Shown here: positions 1-13,800 of the stretch, one piece after another | Layout: every line of letters starts with the position of its first letter | How positions within the stretch are numbered: the stretch's first letter is position 1 | Assembly (NCBI GenBank): GCA_937894115.1 | Contig: CALBFP010000230.1 | Span: forward strand, 1-55,350 | Direction: 5' to 3' | DNA: 55,350 nucleotides | Source: an uncultured euryarchaeote | Lineage (GTDB): Archaea > Thermoplasmatota > Poseidoniia > Poseidoniales > Poseidoniaceae | Made by a program: the position numbers and the translations under genes | The notes under the pieces: generated by a model | The model's input: the letters and a program-made list of their open reading frames with translations, nothing else | The model's database searches: none | Told to the model about the DNA's origin: nothing

Positions 1-2
1 TT

Positions 3-1499
3 GGCATGGAAAACATGCTCGAGTTCGAAGTATCCGTCTTTGATGCAGATGATGTTACTGGCGAAGAACTTACGTTCGCTTGGGCGGGCGGAGCAGAGAG
101 CATCGCTCTCGCTGGATGTGGTGGTGTTGGCGGTGCCGCACGTACCTGCACAACTCCTGTCATTCAGGACTTCGTGACAACCTTCCCAGTCGTTGTTACC
201 ATTACCGACGCTCATGGCGGTGAAGTAAGCGAAGAGATCATCATCGAGATTTGGAACGATGGTGTTGCAACCGATTCAACCGATAACGGCATCACAATGG
301 ATTATTCGTTGACCTACTTCAGTAAGTCTGAGTTCACGATTGCAATAACAGACGGAGATGCCAACGCTTGCTCAGGCATTACCTTGCCTGACGGATCCGG
401 CGGCGAACTGTCCGGTGTTTACAACCCAGTGGCTGTGGTTGATTACGAACCGGTAACCACCTACGCTGCAAACGATGTCCTTGCACACAGCATCGACATG
501 GTCTTTGATTCTGGACTTGGAGCCTCGTCGCTTTGGTTCACAACCAATTGCAACAGTCCAACCTTAACACAGCTGCTTTCCAACAGCGCTGCAAACAGTG
601 AAGAGGACTCCACCAAGTCCGTTCTGTCTGCTGTGCTCGATGGACCGGTCCTCCCCGCAGGACAGTTCCTGCTCATCGGTGAAGAACTGCAAGCAAAGGA
701 TGCACCGAGTGCGTCGATCAGTGGATTCACTGCAGCACCAGCGTTCAATGGTGAAATCGTCATGAACTGGGCCGTTGAAGGAACCCCATTGTCCGGTGAC
801 GAAATCGTCATCGAAATCACAAACCCTGACGGTACCGTCTTCGAAGACAGCCGCACAACTTCCGATACAACCTACTCGTACGGTTCACAAAACACGGTAC
901 ATGCTGGTTCATACGACATCACTGTCGCAGTCTGCAACCAAGACAACCTCTGCAGTACGCCAATCGGAACTGCTACGGTCGTTGCTGACAAGCAGGTCGA
1001 TGGTGGTAGCGCAATCGATGTCGAAGTCGTTACCGATTACGATACTGGTTTCTACACACTCTCGTGGAAAACAAACGGTGATCTTGGCGATGTTGCCAAG
1101 TGGAAAGTTTGCCATGCAAATCAAGCATTCGATGACGTGAACATGCCAAACAACTGTGTGGAGACTGCAGATGCAGATACATTGACTGTCGACGTTGTCA
1201 TGTCCGATCAGCCAGGAACGTACACCAAGTACTTCGTGGTCGTACCTGAGGACGCAGTCGGAAACATCGCCAACGCTGGTTCATCGAGTGATTCTGGTGC
1301 TGACGCACAGTACAACCGTGCCGCAGATGCCGGAGAAATCGACAACAACAACACCGACGCAGACGACAAGTCGAGCGGAGAGCTACCAGGTTGGACCTGG
1401 GGCGCCATCGGTGGTGTCGTTGTTGTAGCGTTCATCGCAGGTGCCTTCATCCTCTCACGAGGCGGTGGCGACGGCGAAGACAAAGACTGGGATTACTGA
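3..1499 (+). CDS. C-terminal part of a large secreted surface protein (Ig/cadherin-like domains, C-terminal TM anchor), truncated by the window edge
   Basis: Frame is open to the left edge; C-terminus GWTWGAIGGVVVVAFIAGAFILSRGGGDGEDKDWDY is one TM helix plus a short acidic tail; beta-sandwich-like sequence upstream. Confidence 0.8.
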   Translation, partial: GMENMLEFEVSVFDADDVTGEELTFAWAGGAESIALAGCGGVGGAARTCTTPVIQDFVTTFPVVVTITDAHGGEVSEEIIIEIWNDGVATDSTDNGITMDYSLTYFSKSEFTIAITDGDANACSGITLPDGSGGELSGVYNPVAVVDYEPVTTYAANDVLAHSIDMVFDSGLGASSLWFTTNCNSPTLTQLLSNSAANSEEDSTKSVLSAVLDGPVLPAGQFLLIGEELQAKDAPSASISGFTAAPAFNGEIVMNWAVEGTPLSGDEIVIEITNPDGTVFEDSRTTSDTTYSYGSQNTVHAGSYDITVAVCNQDNLCSTPIGTATVVADKQVDGGSAIDVEVVTDYDTGFYTLSWKTNGDLGDVAKWKVCHANQAFDDVNMPNNCVETADADTLTVDVVMSDQPGTYTKYFVVVPEDAVGNIANAGSSSDSGADAQYNRAADAGEIDNNNTDADDKSSGELPGWTWGAIGGVVVVAFIAGAFILSRGGGDGEDKDWDY

Positions 1500-1555
1500 G
1501 ATTAAAGCGATTGAGTAATCCGTCAAAACCTGTGCGCAGTGGCTGCACAGAAGCC

Positions 1556-1600
1556 GCCAGAGAGGGTGTTCAGGCACCCTCTCTGGCCTTTTTTATTTAC
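1556..1600 (+). terminator. Intrinsic-type terminator hairpin with T-tract
   Basis: Perfect 13-bp inverted repeat GCCAGAGAGGGTG-TTCAGG-CACCCTCTCTGGC followed by CTTTTTTATTT, 57 nt after the stop of the first CDS. Confidence 0.75.
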
Positions 1601-1671
1601 ACGTCTTCTCGAGCATCAAAAATCATCGCGAAGGATCAAGATTTCCATCGTGTTGAGTTTATACGAATTTT

Positions 1672-1690
1672 GGAATAAAAATATATGTTC
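1672..1690 (+). promoter_or_regulatory. Possible TATA-box region upstream of the giant surface-protein gene
   Basis: AT-rich ggaataaaaatatatgttc in the intergenic region between the terminator and the 1846 ORF; no start-site evidence. Confidence 0.3.
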
Positions 1691-1845
1691 ATTTTACAAA
1701 TTGTTTGTACCATTAAGATAGAAAATTTGCTCTCAGTATAACGTTTTGTAAACCCTCTGAAAAACAGAATTCAAACAAATTGCACCTAAACTCCTATAAG
1801 TGGCGGAGAACGTGGTTGCACTTGCATACAGTCCGTATGGGGTGA

Positions 1846-4800
1846 ATGACTATGTTGGGAAACAAGAATAAGAAAACGAAAACCGCAATGGGTGGAATCG
1901 GAATTGCCGTTCTGCTATGTGCTTTGATGGCCTTCATGCCAATGACAAGCCTAGTAGACAACACAGCAACCGATACTGTCAGCAATGCAGAGATCGTCTC
2001 AGAAGTTGACGATTTCTTCAAACTGCCAGCAACCATCGAACAAACGACCTATGAGTACGATGCCGCTCAGGAACACCTGGGCATGAGGCAGTTGAACACA
2101 AAGGGATTCTACACTGAAGATGGCAGAATCGCACAGCTCACAAGTGATGAGCCAATGCATTACCTTGCCGACAGTGGTGCCTTTGAGGACATCAACCTCA
2201 ACATCATGGCAACGCCTGAAGGCTGGGAAGTGACAGAGAACATCTTCACCACAACCTTCGGTGCTGAACTCGCCACTGGTGTAAGCATCCAAGCAAACCA
2301 ATTCGTCGATCCTATCGTCACTGGTTTGAACCCAATGCTCGTTACAATCGATGAGACCGGTACTTCTCCAATGCCGTACCATGCTGCACCAGCAATGGGC
2401 GATGTTGAAGTCGGCGGAAACGTCATCCGATACCCGCTCGCTGATGGGTTTGCTATCGACTACGCTGTCGATACATCGCAAGTCAAGCAAAACCTCCTCA
2501 TCCAAGAGCGACCCGAACTTGACGTAAGTGCGGCGTACTTCGGAATGACCGAGACCCTACGTCTACCTATGGGATACGGCCTTTTCCTTGACGGCGTTCC
2601 ACTTGGCGAAGAGATCACCACAACCCAAGGTGAACTGGAAATTCGCAACATGGAATCCGGAGAATTGTTGGCTACCATCCCTGAACCTGTCGTTCTTGAA
2701 GAGGCTTCAACCGAGCCGTACATCGGAACCTACTTCATCCAAGTCTTCGGACCGATGGTTCTTCTAACAACTGCCGTTGATTCGGATTGGTTGCTGTCCG
2801 AGGACCGAGCTTACCCGCTTGCTCTGGACCCCACCATTAAGCTCACAAGCGGAAACCGTGGATACTGTTACGTTTACTACGGTTACTGTTACAACAGCAC
2901 ATACGCTTACTTGTACCGCTACTACGGTTCCTACTACTACCTACCATGGCACAAGTACACCTTCTCAAGCAGTTCTGCTCTACCAAGCGGCGCTACCGTT
3001 GAAGAAGTCAACTGGAAGCAATACGTCAACTACGGCTATGGAAGTTCATCCTCGACCAGCATTACAGCGAGAGTCCTCGAAGCATGTGGGACGGATACTC
3101 GATACAACTACGGTGTCACCTCCGCTTCCTGTTCAGGTTCAATCGCAGCCAACTTGCTGTCCGGTTCGAACACCAACGCAAACGAGCGCAAGTTGATCTC
3201 TTCAATCGGTAACTCTGCCGCAGCAGGTACCTATTCCCAGGGTACTGGCTGGAAGACTGCCGAAATTTGCGACAACAACAACGCAGCAGGTACTGCTTGT
3301 TCCTCTTCAACAGGTTCACACAACTACATCCTCAACGCCCAATCCAACTCTGGAGTAGTGGGTATGGGTGCAGACATGACCTCAAGCATTTACATCTACA
3401 CACGATCGTACAACTCCGGTGGCTCCAACAGCTATCTGGAAGTCATCTATTCCGGTGGTTCTGACACGGATGCCCCAACCTCGAGTCACGTGCCATACAC
3501 CGGTCTAACATCGTATGTCGAAGGTGAGCGAACGTTCTTCACCGAGTTGACCGACTTGTCTGGAATCGATACAACGTCCACCAACGGCGTCAAGATGTTT
3601 TACAGCATCAACAATGGAACATGGACTTCAACAAGCGCTACGACCGTACAGAGTTGTGGCAGCACTGCGACGGACTGCCGCTTCAAGGCAACCACCCCTG
3701 ATCTCAGTGCAGGCGACTATGTCGAGTATTACTGGAAGTTCCAAGACCTCAACTCTGGAAGCAACGGAGCCAACGTCGGTTACGACCCAGTACCTCCTGC
3801 AAGTGCAACGAACCCATCAACATGGGTACAGAGCAATGCACACTGGTTCTTTGTCGACGATGTCACGAATGCTGGAACAGCCAAGAAGTTCACCGTCCTA
3901 CAGACGGATGTTCACTCTGGCAGTTACTTCAGTCCTCAAGGTTTCCACGACCGACAAATGACGTACTATGACCACAGCGACGAGTACCTCTTTGAGTGGG
4001 ACGTCTCCAACTGTGGAACAGGTAGTTACTCCTGTTTCTACTCGTCCTCTTACTACTTCTACTCACAGTGGAAGATGAGCTGGACAACATCGCCAAGCAG
4101 CGGTTACAACGGCTTTGGCGGAACACGAGAAGGAATGATGGAAATGCACCAAGGCGACGGAGGTTTCCTCGCCATCAGTGCAAAGAACGGTCCACAGATG
4201 AACCTCATTTTCCATTATGATTCATCAGGCAACGAGTGGGGAATGGTCGGTATCGGCGATTCGACTCCTGAAATCGAAACCGGAAAACTCGCTGGTGGAA
4301 CCGGTGCATCATCTGTTAGCACCTACGGTTACACAGCTGCGTACAACATCCCAATGTCCGGACTGGACATCACTGGAACCTTCGGTAAGTTCGATTGGAA
4401 CGGAACCTACAGCACATCGAAGGCCAACTGGCTCTGTGCCGGTACAAACGGGTTCTACTACTTCTACCGTTCCACATCGAGCAACGCTCGATGTTCCTCG
4501 GGTTACTACTACGCGTATTCCACCTCCTACCGATGGAGTGGATTTGCACTCAGTGCCGGATACTACGGACGCATGGCATCTTCCGGTACGACCACCTACA
4601 AGGTAGGAAACGTCGCACCAACTCCAGACAACAGCGCTCCTACAATGGACCACGGTGTTATGCGAGACTCGCACAGCAAGACCCGTACCTTCTCGTACAC
4701 AATTGCTGATGCTGGTGATCCACCATCAGGATTGAACGTAAACCAGACCATCGGTGAAGGGCCGACCCTGTACTACAGTGTGAACAACGGCACTGAAAAC

Positions 4801-7800
4801 TCGGTGTTGCTCAACCCTGTAGGCAAGCAGCGAAGCGAATGTGTCGATGCTGAGTGTCAGTGGTCTGCCGAAATCACGACCTTTGAGCGCGGCGATTACA
4901 TCACGTACCGAGCCCAATCTGTTGACACATCGACAGCATCTGGTGGTACCAACACGCAGAGCACATCGAGCAACAGCTTCGAAGTTGGAGACCCCAACAT
5001 GATGCTCATCGTTGAATGGCGCGACATGGGATACAACACTCAATACCTCTGTGATTACCAAGTCATCTTCTATGACGTCACCAACGAGATTGAGTTCAAG
5101 TACGACACCTCATGCAACGCATATTACGACTATGCTACGGTCGGATACATGGATCACACCCGAACCAAGGGTGACACCATGCGAAACCCTGGTGGCGGAT
5201 ACATGGCTGGAAACAACCCGCACACTGCCAACTTCCGTATTTCAACGGACGGTAACGACCATGGATACGAGACCTTCTCCGCAGGAATGAAATCCGTTAC
5301 CAATGCCGCAGAGGTTATCTCCGGATCTTCCAACGGTCGTCCAACAGGATACTACTGTTCATACAGCTACTACTGGAACCAATTCAAGACCGGATGCAAC
5401 GCCAACATCGACCTACCATCGGGCTTCACGTTTGATTACTTCCAGAAGTCCTTCGACGGAGACGACAGCAACGACCGTCTACGAATCGGTCGATTGGGTT
5501 ACCTCTACATGATTGACAGTGGTTCAACAGCACTCGAACGCGGTATCACCACATGGGGTAGCAACATGCCTGCATTGCCATACTCAAGCAACTCAGCAGC
5601 ACGAGCTGGAACCATTGCTCCGTGGTGGAGTTACTACAGCAGTTACTACTGTTACGACAACACGAACACAGATTGTGGCGTATACGTACGTGCCATGCCG
5701 TTTGAAGGCAAGGGTACCGATGTCGACAGCGATCTTGATTGTTCAGGCAACAACATCGAATGTATTTGGGACAACGAAGGTTCCCCGTACCGAATCAGCC
5801 CAAGCGGCGACTTCTTGTCCGTCAGCGGCGGCGACCTGACCATCGAGCCAGGCACCGTTATCCAGGTTGAGCAGGGCAAGGGTATCTCTGTCGACGGTAC
5901 ATGTGATTCCGTTAAGGCATCCGGTAACTCGACCCATCACATCCTCTTTGAGGGCCAGAATGGTGCCGAGTGGAAGGGTCTCTCGTTTACAGACGATTGT
6001 GCAACAACCGGCGGAACCGATGACCGACACGTCTTCAGTTACGTCGATTTCAAGAACACAAGCACTGCCGCAATCTCCGCTGGTTCACGCCACGGCGACT
6101 ACAATGCATACTGTGCTGACAACTCCGGTGGTACCCGACCGTGCTATTCCAACAACAACGTTGGAAACTTCACGCTCAGCCACGTCACCTTCACCAACGT
6201 CGAGACGGCCATCCGTCACGGCAGTGGACAAGGTACCGGCTTCACCATGAACGAATTCAGCATTAGCGGTGCAGACAAGGCTTGTATCAACCTCCCATCG
6301 AGCTCCGATGCCATGATCACAGAAGGTACAATGACCAACTGTAACACGGACGGAGAATCATGGGGTGGCGCTATCGTCAACTACCCAGGTTCAACAGGCG
6401 GAATGCTCCATGTTGAGAACGTAACCATTGAGAACGCATACGTCAACCTGATTGACACCGATCTCCAACATGTTACAATTTCCAACGTTACTGCAACCAT
6501 CACATCAGGAAGCCAACAAACAGGTACTGTTTTGTCATCCGATTACGGTGTTGCAAGCGAAGTGAAATTGAACAACTTTGTTGCCGATGATTACTCAAGC
6601 GCATCCATCAACGCCCTCGGTCACATCAACATGACCGATGTCGACTGGGGAAGCGCTGATTTGACCATCGCACCTGGTGGATCCTCAAGTACAGCAAACG
6701 GACCATCTGGCGATCATGCAATCATGGACGATGTTACTGCAGGTAACATGCTCATCTATCGAATGCAGCCATCCATCTTTGCTGACGTTACAGCAGGTCA
6801 CATCGACTTCTCAGGTAACGCAATCACCACCGATGCAATGGTTGTCACCAACCTTGACTCTGGACGCTTCGGCGTTGCAGGTTGTGGATGGATTATCGAT
6901 GCTACGACCGTCGATGCTGACCGTTTGTACAGCAGCTGTTCAAGCAGCGCTGCTCCAAACACGATGATTTTCGATGACGGTACATTGACACACACCTCGA
7001 GCACAGACCATGCGGTCTATGCGCGAAACTCCAAGATGACACTCGGTAACTTCGGCATCACCAGCTCCAACGCTGGAGGCGGAACGGTATACCTCGCCTA
7101 TGGAAGCTCCAACGCTGACATCCGACTCATCGAAGTTGACCAAAACGGCAACGACTGTGCCGACTCCAATGGAGATACCGGAGACTGTGATGTTTACACC
7201 TCCAGTTCTGCTGTCGTCTACTACGGTGGACTTGCTGAACTCCGTGCTTACCGACTTGAAGCCGTTAACGGCGTTGTCACAGAAGTTGACAAGTCCGGTC
7301 ACGTTGTGAGTGCAAGCGTCGTCAACGGTGCTGGTTCCGAACTCTTTGAGGTTGGATCGCACATCACCGACAGCAACGGTGAGGCCGATGTATGGGTCAT
7401 CACTGGTGACAGCAACGGCAACACATACTCCGACCACAACCTCCGTGCCTTTGGACCAGCGGGTCAAAACGAGACCACAACCAGCGATGCATGGTACCCA
7501 AGCGGCGGATTCACCATCGGCGATTCATTTGCGCTCTTGTTGGAGCCCGCACCTGTGGATTTCAACGGAACCAACATGGATTGTGCATGGTTGGCTGCTT
7601 GGACCGATGCTGATACTGGAGCCGGTCTACCGACCAGCGGCACAACAGCCTCGGGACACACCATCTACGAATTCGACGGTACACCGATGACTTTGACTGA
7701 AGACCTCAACCTCAACGGTTGTGTCATCAAACTCATGGGTGCTGTTTTGAAGGTGAAGTCAACCGCGACAAACACACCTGTCTTGACACTATCTAACGGT

Positions 7801-10800
7801 GGAAAGTTGGTTGTTGGTACGTCAAGCGTAGCAACTGGAGCACTCCAAGCTGTTTCGTCAACCTACCCACTCCACATTGACATTCAAGATGGAACACTTG
7901 AGATTGACGGCGGTATCGTTCGTGACGTTGCACAAGACGCCACGACCGGCGCAGCGCTCTATGTTGGAGACGGTGCAACCCTCGTCATGAAGAATTCAGG
8001 TACGGTCTACGGATCCTCTGCCACCTCCGATACCATGGCAACCGTCATGATTAACGGTGGTAGTGCTGACATCGATTCTTCGAGCATCATCAACGTAGGA
8101 AACACTGGTACTGCCCTTTGGGTTGAGCAAGCCAGTGGATCGTTTAGCAACGTTGCAGTACAGAACGCTGCCGTTGGTATCCAATCCTACAACGGTGCAC
8201 CGCAAATCGATGGATTTACATCGACAGACAACACCGTTGGTGTTGATGTATACGGCGGCATGAGCCTGCCAACAATCTACCGATCCACGTCGCTTTCAGG
8301 TAAGTCCACTGGATGGCACACCTACGCCATCGACCTCAGTGCTTTCCTCGGAAGTGGTGACTACTTGCAGGTTGGTGCAAACACCATCTACGGTGGAGGA
8401 AACGCACACCCAACGTACAACTACGCATCAAGCAAGTATTACATGATGACCGATCGATGGAACATCGAGGTCACTTACGATGATGGAAGCGGTGAAGTTT
8501 CAGAGAACATCACCACGCCTGACAAGAAAGGATACTACCCATGGGGAACCAGCGATCCGAAGTCAGGAAACGGAGCGGACACCTACGCCGGTGGTGAAGG
8601 TGGTGTTGCATCGTGGCATTGCAACCAGTACGGTTACAGCTACGGTCCAGGATACACTGGCTCCTTTGATGGATACATGTACTACATGTGGCGCTTCTGG
8701 CCACAAGGCCCACAGCAGTTCGTTTCCTATCCAGGTTACTACTACTACCCAGATCAGTTTGGATTCCGCTGGAGCGAGATTGATTCCGATACCAGCCCAT
8801 CCTACGGATCCTATCCGTACATGTACTGGGGACTCTACTACAACTCGTACCACGGTGGACAAAGTGTCTACAAGCCTCCTGAAGGATACGTCGGATACGG
8901 TGGATACTACAACGTTTGTGCAGCCCGCGCTTACTCCTACTGGATGAACGCTGGTGAAGGCGCTCGAATGACCTTCCCAATCGTTGACATCTCCGATTCG
9001 GATATTTCCAAGGTGACCATGTACGTCGACGTTCTGCACAACCGTGCTGACAACTTCCAAGATCGAATGGACTTGGTCGCTCGTGTTGGAAACGATCCAA
9101 GCGATCTCGGAGATTACGCTCGAGACAGCGGAACAGCTTCTTTCCAGAACGGTGACATTACCGGTGCAGAAACCGGTATCATGGTCGGCGGTAACTTTGC
9201 TTCCGGAAACTTTGACGGAATCGACATTACTTCGCCAACCGACTCCGGTATCGAAATTGTCGGCGCAACCGCTGCCGCAATGAACGATATTGAAGTCACT
9301 GGCGGAGACTACGGTATGCTCGTCTCAAGTTCGGGTTCAGGTCAGATGGACTTGACAAACATGGACTTCGATGGACAGAACAACGCCGGTATCTACTACG
9401 TCAAGGACTTCGGCGGTGAACTGTCAGGTACCATTACCAACAGCGCTGGTGCAGCATACAAATACGGATCATTGACGGCGAAGGACGCGTCCTTTGACAG
9501 CGTGGTCGTTTCAGGCAACAACGTCGGTATTGAGACCGCTGGTTCAGGTGACCTCACCATCAGCGATTCAACCTTCGCCAACACTGTGGACGACATCAAG
9601 ATCACCGGAACAAGTGAAATTGATTTCATCGAAGGAACCATTGACACCAACAAAGTTACTGTAACCGGTAACGGTGGATTTGAGCGAATCCGTGAAGTGA
9701 CAATGTCACTGCAAGCCGATTCCAATCCTGTCACAGACACCAATGTCGTGCTGATGAACGCAGATAAGAAGATTACAGGTACCGGAACGACGGACAGCAA
9801 CGGTGACGCAGAGGGAATACAATTCCGAACCATGCGCATTGACTCCTCCGGACCGACGACTGACGATTTGGCTGGATACCAAGCAGCTACAGTTGCCATG
9901 ATTGATTACACATCGACCAAGGGTGACTTCCGCTACGCTTTCGAAACCTTGTCGCTCAATGATGCAGGTGGAAACACTGGCAGCATTGATTTGACGGATC
10001 GAATCAACGCTCGAGTTTGTTACAGTTTCAACAGTGCATCTTACGAGATGGTTTCCAACTGTGCGAGTTACCTCAGCACAGGTGGTAGCCGTGACTTGTC
10101 AGACGGTAACGGTGGTACGTACAAGGAGTACGGTTACTACGCAGCTACACCTGAAGATATGTCAGGGAAGACCATCATGATGGACGTTCCGTTCATGTAC
10201 TTCGACGACAACGACGAGCACAACTGGAACAACACGCTCGTCCTAATCACTGGATCATACACGTTCACTGATACACAACGCTGGTATGCTCAAGGTGGCA
10301 GCAACGCTCCTGAGTTGTACTTGCACGATTCTGAAGTCTACGGATTGGCAACCAATTCAAACACTGGACAACAAACCGGTCTTGAACTTGGTTACATCTA
10401 TCAAGCAATGGACATCTCGATCAAGGATTCAACCTTGAATCCTGTTGCTACGATTACCAGTGGTATGGCGTACAACTCCAACTGGAACAACAACGACTAC
10501 AAATCTGAATTCTTGTACATGGACAACGTAACTGTAACCCACTACAAGGGATACACGCCACTAAACAACGCGATTCAGACCAATGACATCTGCGTTCGAA
10601 TGACCGGTAGCGATGGTTCTCACATCAAGGACAGCACCTTCAACGATTGTGGTACAGGTATTTACATGACACGCAGCCCATACGCATACGGCCACCAGGC
10701 CAGTGAATACGGTGCTGACAACCTCACCATCGAAGGAAACGAATTCAACGATGGTGGAGAGATAGCTGACGTTTGGGTCGGATCCAATGGTTACGTCGAT

Positions 10801-13800
10801 GATTTGATTGTCACAGGAAACTGGTTCAACAGTTCATCTGCTGAAGAAGGATTCTCTGCATTCGCTGGTAACAACAAGCGATTCACAGTTTCGGACAACC
10901 ACTTTGACGGACCACAAACTGCGATTCAGATGTACGGCATCCAGGATTACACCATTGACAACAACGAAATCATCGGTACTGCGGAAGCAGGCGAGGCTGG
11001 TATCGAAACCGACGCTGGATACGGTGTCATCTCCAACAACTCACTGTTGGACGCTGATGGCGGTATCTACATGGAAGACGCTACAAGCCCACCAGCACCA
11101 TCCACAAGTTTGTGTACGATTGCATCAAATGCATACAGTTCTCAAGCATCCTGTACGTTTACAATACCGTCGGGTGTTACTGCGTACGTTGATCTTCAAT
11201 CGGACAGCTGGGGCGGTGAAATCGGTCTTGAAATCACCAAGCCTGACGGTACGAAAGACACATGGGCTGCAGGATCGTTCAGTTCCAACACCATCTACGC
11301 ACGACTAACCTCTTACTCAACCTCGGGTCAGTACACCCTCAAGGTAACCGACACATGGGGCGATGGTGGAGCAAACATCGCAGTGTACTACGGTACTTCG
11401 ACTGGCGGTTACGACGGTCCATCCGTTGAAAACAACACCATCTCGCTCAGTGCGGGACGTACGGCGCCAAACGCAGTTGGACTTGACTTCAACGATTGTG
11501 ACAAGGTCACCATTCAGAGCAAGGACAACGATGTTCAGGTTGGTGACAACGCAATGGTTCTCAACGGCTGTGGTGTATCCGATGTGGACTCTACCTTCGC
11601 AGGAACAAGCGTTGCCTCGAGCATTGGTATCTCATCGCTGAACGGTGATGACATCACACTCGATGGAACAAGCATTGGTGGATATGCCTACGGTATCTCC
11701 GTCGAATCCGCAACCTTGGTGATGTACGGTGACGCTTCCGTCGCTGGTTCAACTGCAGGTATCTACGCCGACAGTGCAACGGTCACAGCGATCGGTGCAT
11801 CCGTTGACGGTGGAACAAGCGGTACAGGGTTGTACATGGTCGATGGTGACTACTCGTGGATTTACCCACTCGATGCTGCGGGCAACGTTGGTGTCTACGC
11901 TGAGAACACCGAGTTCCGATGGGACGGCGGTATCTCAACGGCAACAACAGCTCTCCATGCTGTCGAGTCGACAGGATCTGTAGAAAACCTGACCTGGTCT
12001 GCTTCAACAACGCAGATTAACGCAGGCTCGAACGCTTACGTGACCAGCATTGGTAACTCGCTCGATGCCTCGAAGATCAGCATTGTATCTTCTGCGACCA
12101 TTGACGAAGCGAACCTCTTCAGCCTTGATGCTACTCACCTCGGTGGCGCAGCATCCGCTGTTGGCATGTCCTTGGTTTCCACAGATGGAACCCGTGCGGC
12201 CTACGTCTCACCATCCTTCCAGCCTGATATCATGGCTGTAGACGGTGACAATTCGGATTGGATTGGTGGTACACCACTGAACCCATCTGACGATGCTATG
12301 CCCGGTTTGATTTCCGGTGACGGAACCAACGACTTCTACGTCACATACAGTGAAGGCGATGCGCTCTACATCGGTATGACCGGAGAAGATCTCACCAACA
12401 ACGACCTCTTGATTTACCTCGATGTCGTTGCTGGTGGAACCAACACAGGTTACAACCTCAACGGTGCTCACACACTCCCTGTACAGGCAGATTACTTGTT
12501 CTGGGCAACCAGTGATTCCAACATGGATCTCTACTCCAGTGGATTCCTCGGTTGGGGTGCTAGCTCCTTGTCCAACGACGCTGTCGACGCTGACCTGGGA
12601 ACAACAACTGCTAATTTCTTTGAAATCGCAATTCCATTCAGCCGAATTGGTGGAACGCCTGATGAAGTGAACATTGTTGCTGTCGTCCAAGACGGTTCAG
12701 CAAACATCCAAACCGTTCACCCAACTCAGACCGTCACTACGGGCGTACAATCGCTTGGAGAGTACATCTCTGTCGAGACCACTCATGACGACTTGGAATC
12801 TGGAAGCATCAGCGACGAAGTACTCGTCTACCGTACCTACAAGGGTACGACCACCGCAGGACCTGCAAAGGACTACGATGTGATGATCAAGACGAAGGCC
12901 GATTGTGCATTCGATTGGGCAACCATTGACGCTGTTTCAATGGCGACCAACCAAGAACTCAGTGTTGACATCAAGCGTGCATGTCCTGAAATTCAGGCAG
13001 CTCTTGCTGATGATGCAATTGACGAAGATCCTACTGAGGCATACGTCATATCCTTGACGAACCTCGCAGACGACGTCCAAGACGATGAGGCCGACCTCAC
13101 CTGGACCGTCACAGAAGGAACTACCGTTGCACACAGCAACGTCTTGGTCAACTGGGACAAGAATGGACACACAGTGACCATCACGCCTCTCGCTGACCAA
13201 TTTGGTACGATTGAGTTCGAATTTGTCGTAACAGACAGCAACGGCTTGACCGATACAAAGAACATGACCTTGACGGTAAACAACGTCAACGACAAGCCAG
13301 ACATCTGCAACATGGATCGAGCTGATTGTATGCCAGTCTTCGTTGATGACGGATCTTACACGAACATCGTTCCTGAAGGATTCGGTAGCGTCTCCAAGTT
13401 CCTTGGTGACATCTCCAACGCAAGCAAGTCGTACATCCGTGACATGGACAACGAGCAGAGCCCTGTTCGACAAGTCTACACATGGGGTGCATCCGTACCA
13501 ACGAACTGTGTTGCATTCGGAGTAAGCGTAACCAACAACGAATTGACGATCACCGAGAACACTTCCAACGAACTTGGTGGTGAGTGTGACGTCACACTCA
13601 CTCTAAGCGACGACGCTGGTACATGTTACAACTCTGACTTTGCTGACACTACAGACGACACCAAGGCTGCTTGTGAGAACTATGTGTATCTCAACAACGC
13701 CAACTGGGGTGGAACCATCTACACCGGTTGTTACAACATGCACACGCATGTGTTCAACCCAACCACATCGCAAGCAGAATGTGAGGCATACAGCTTCACC

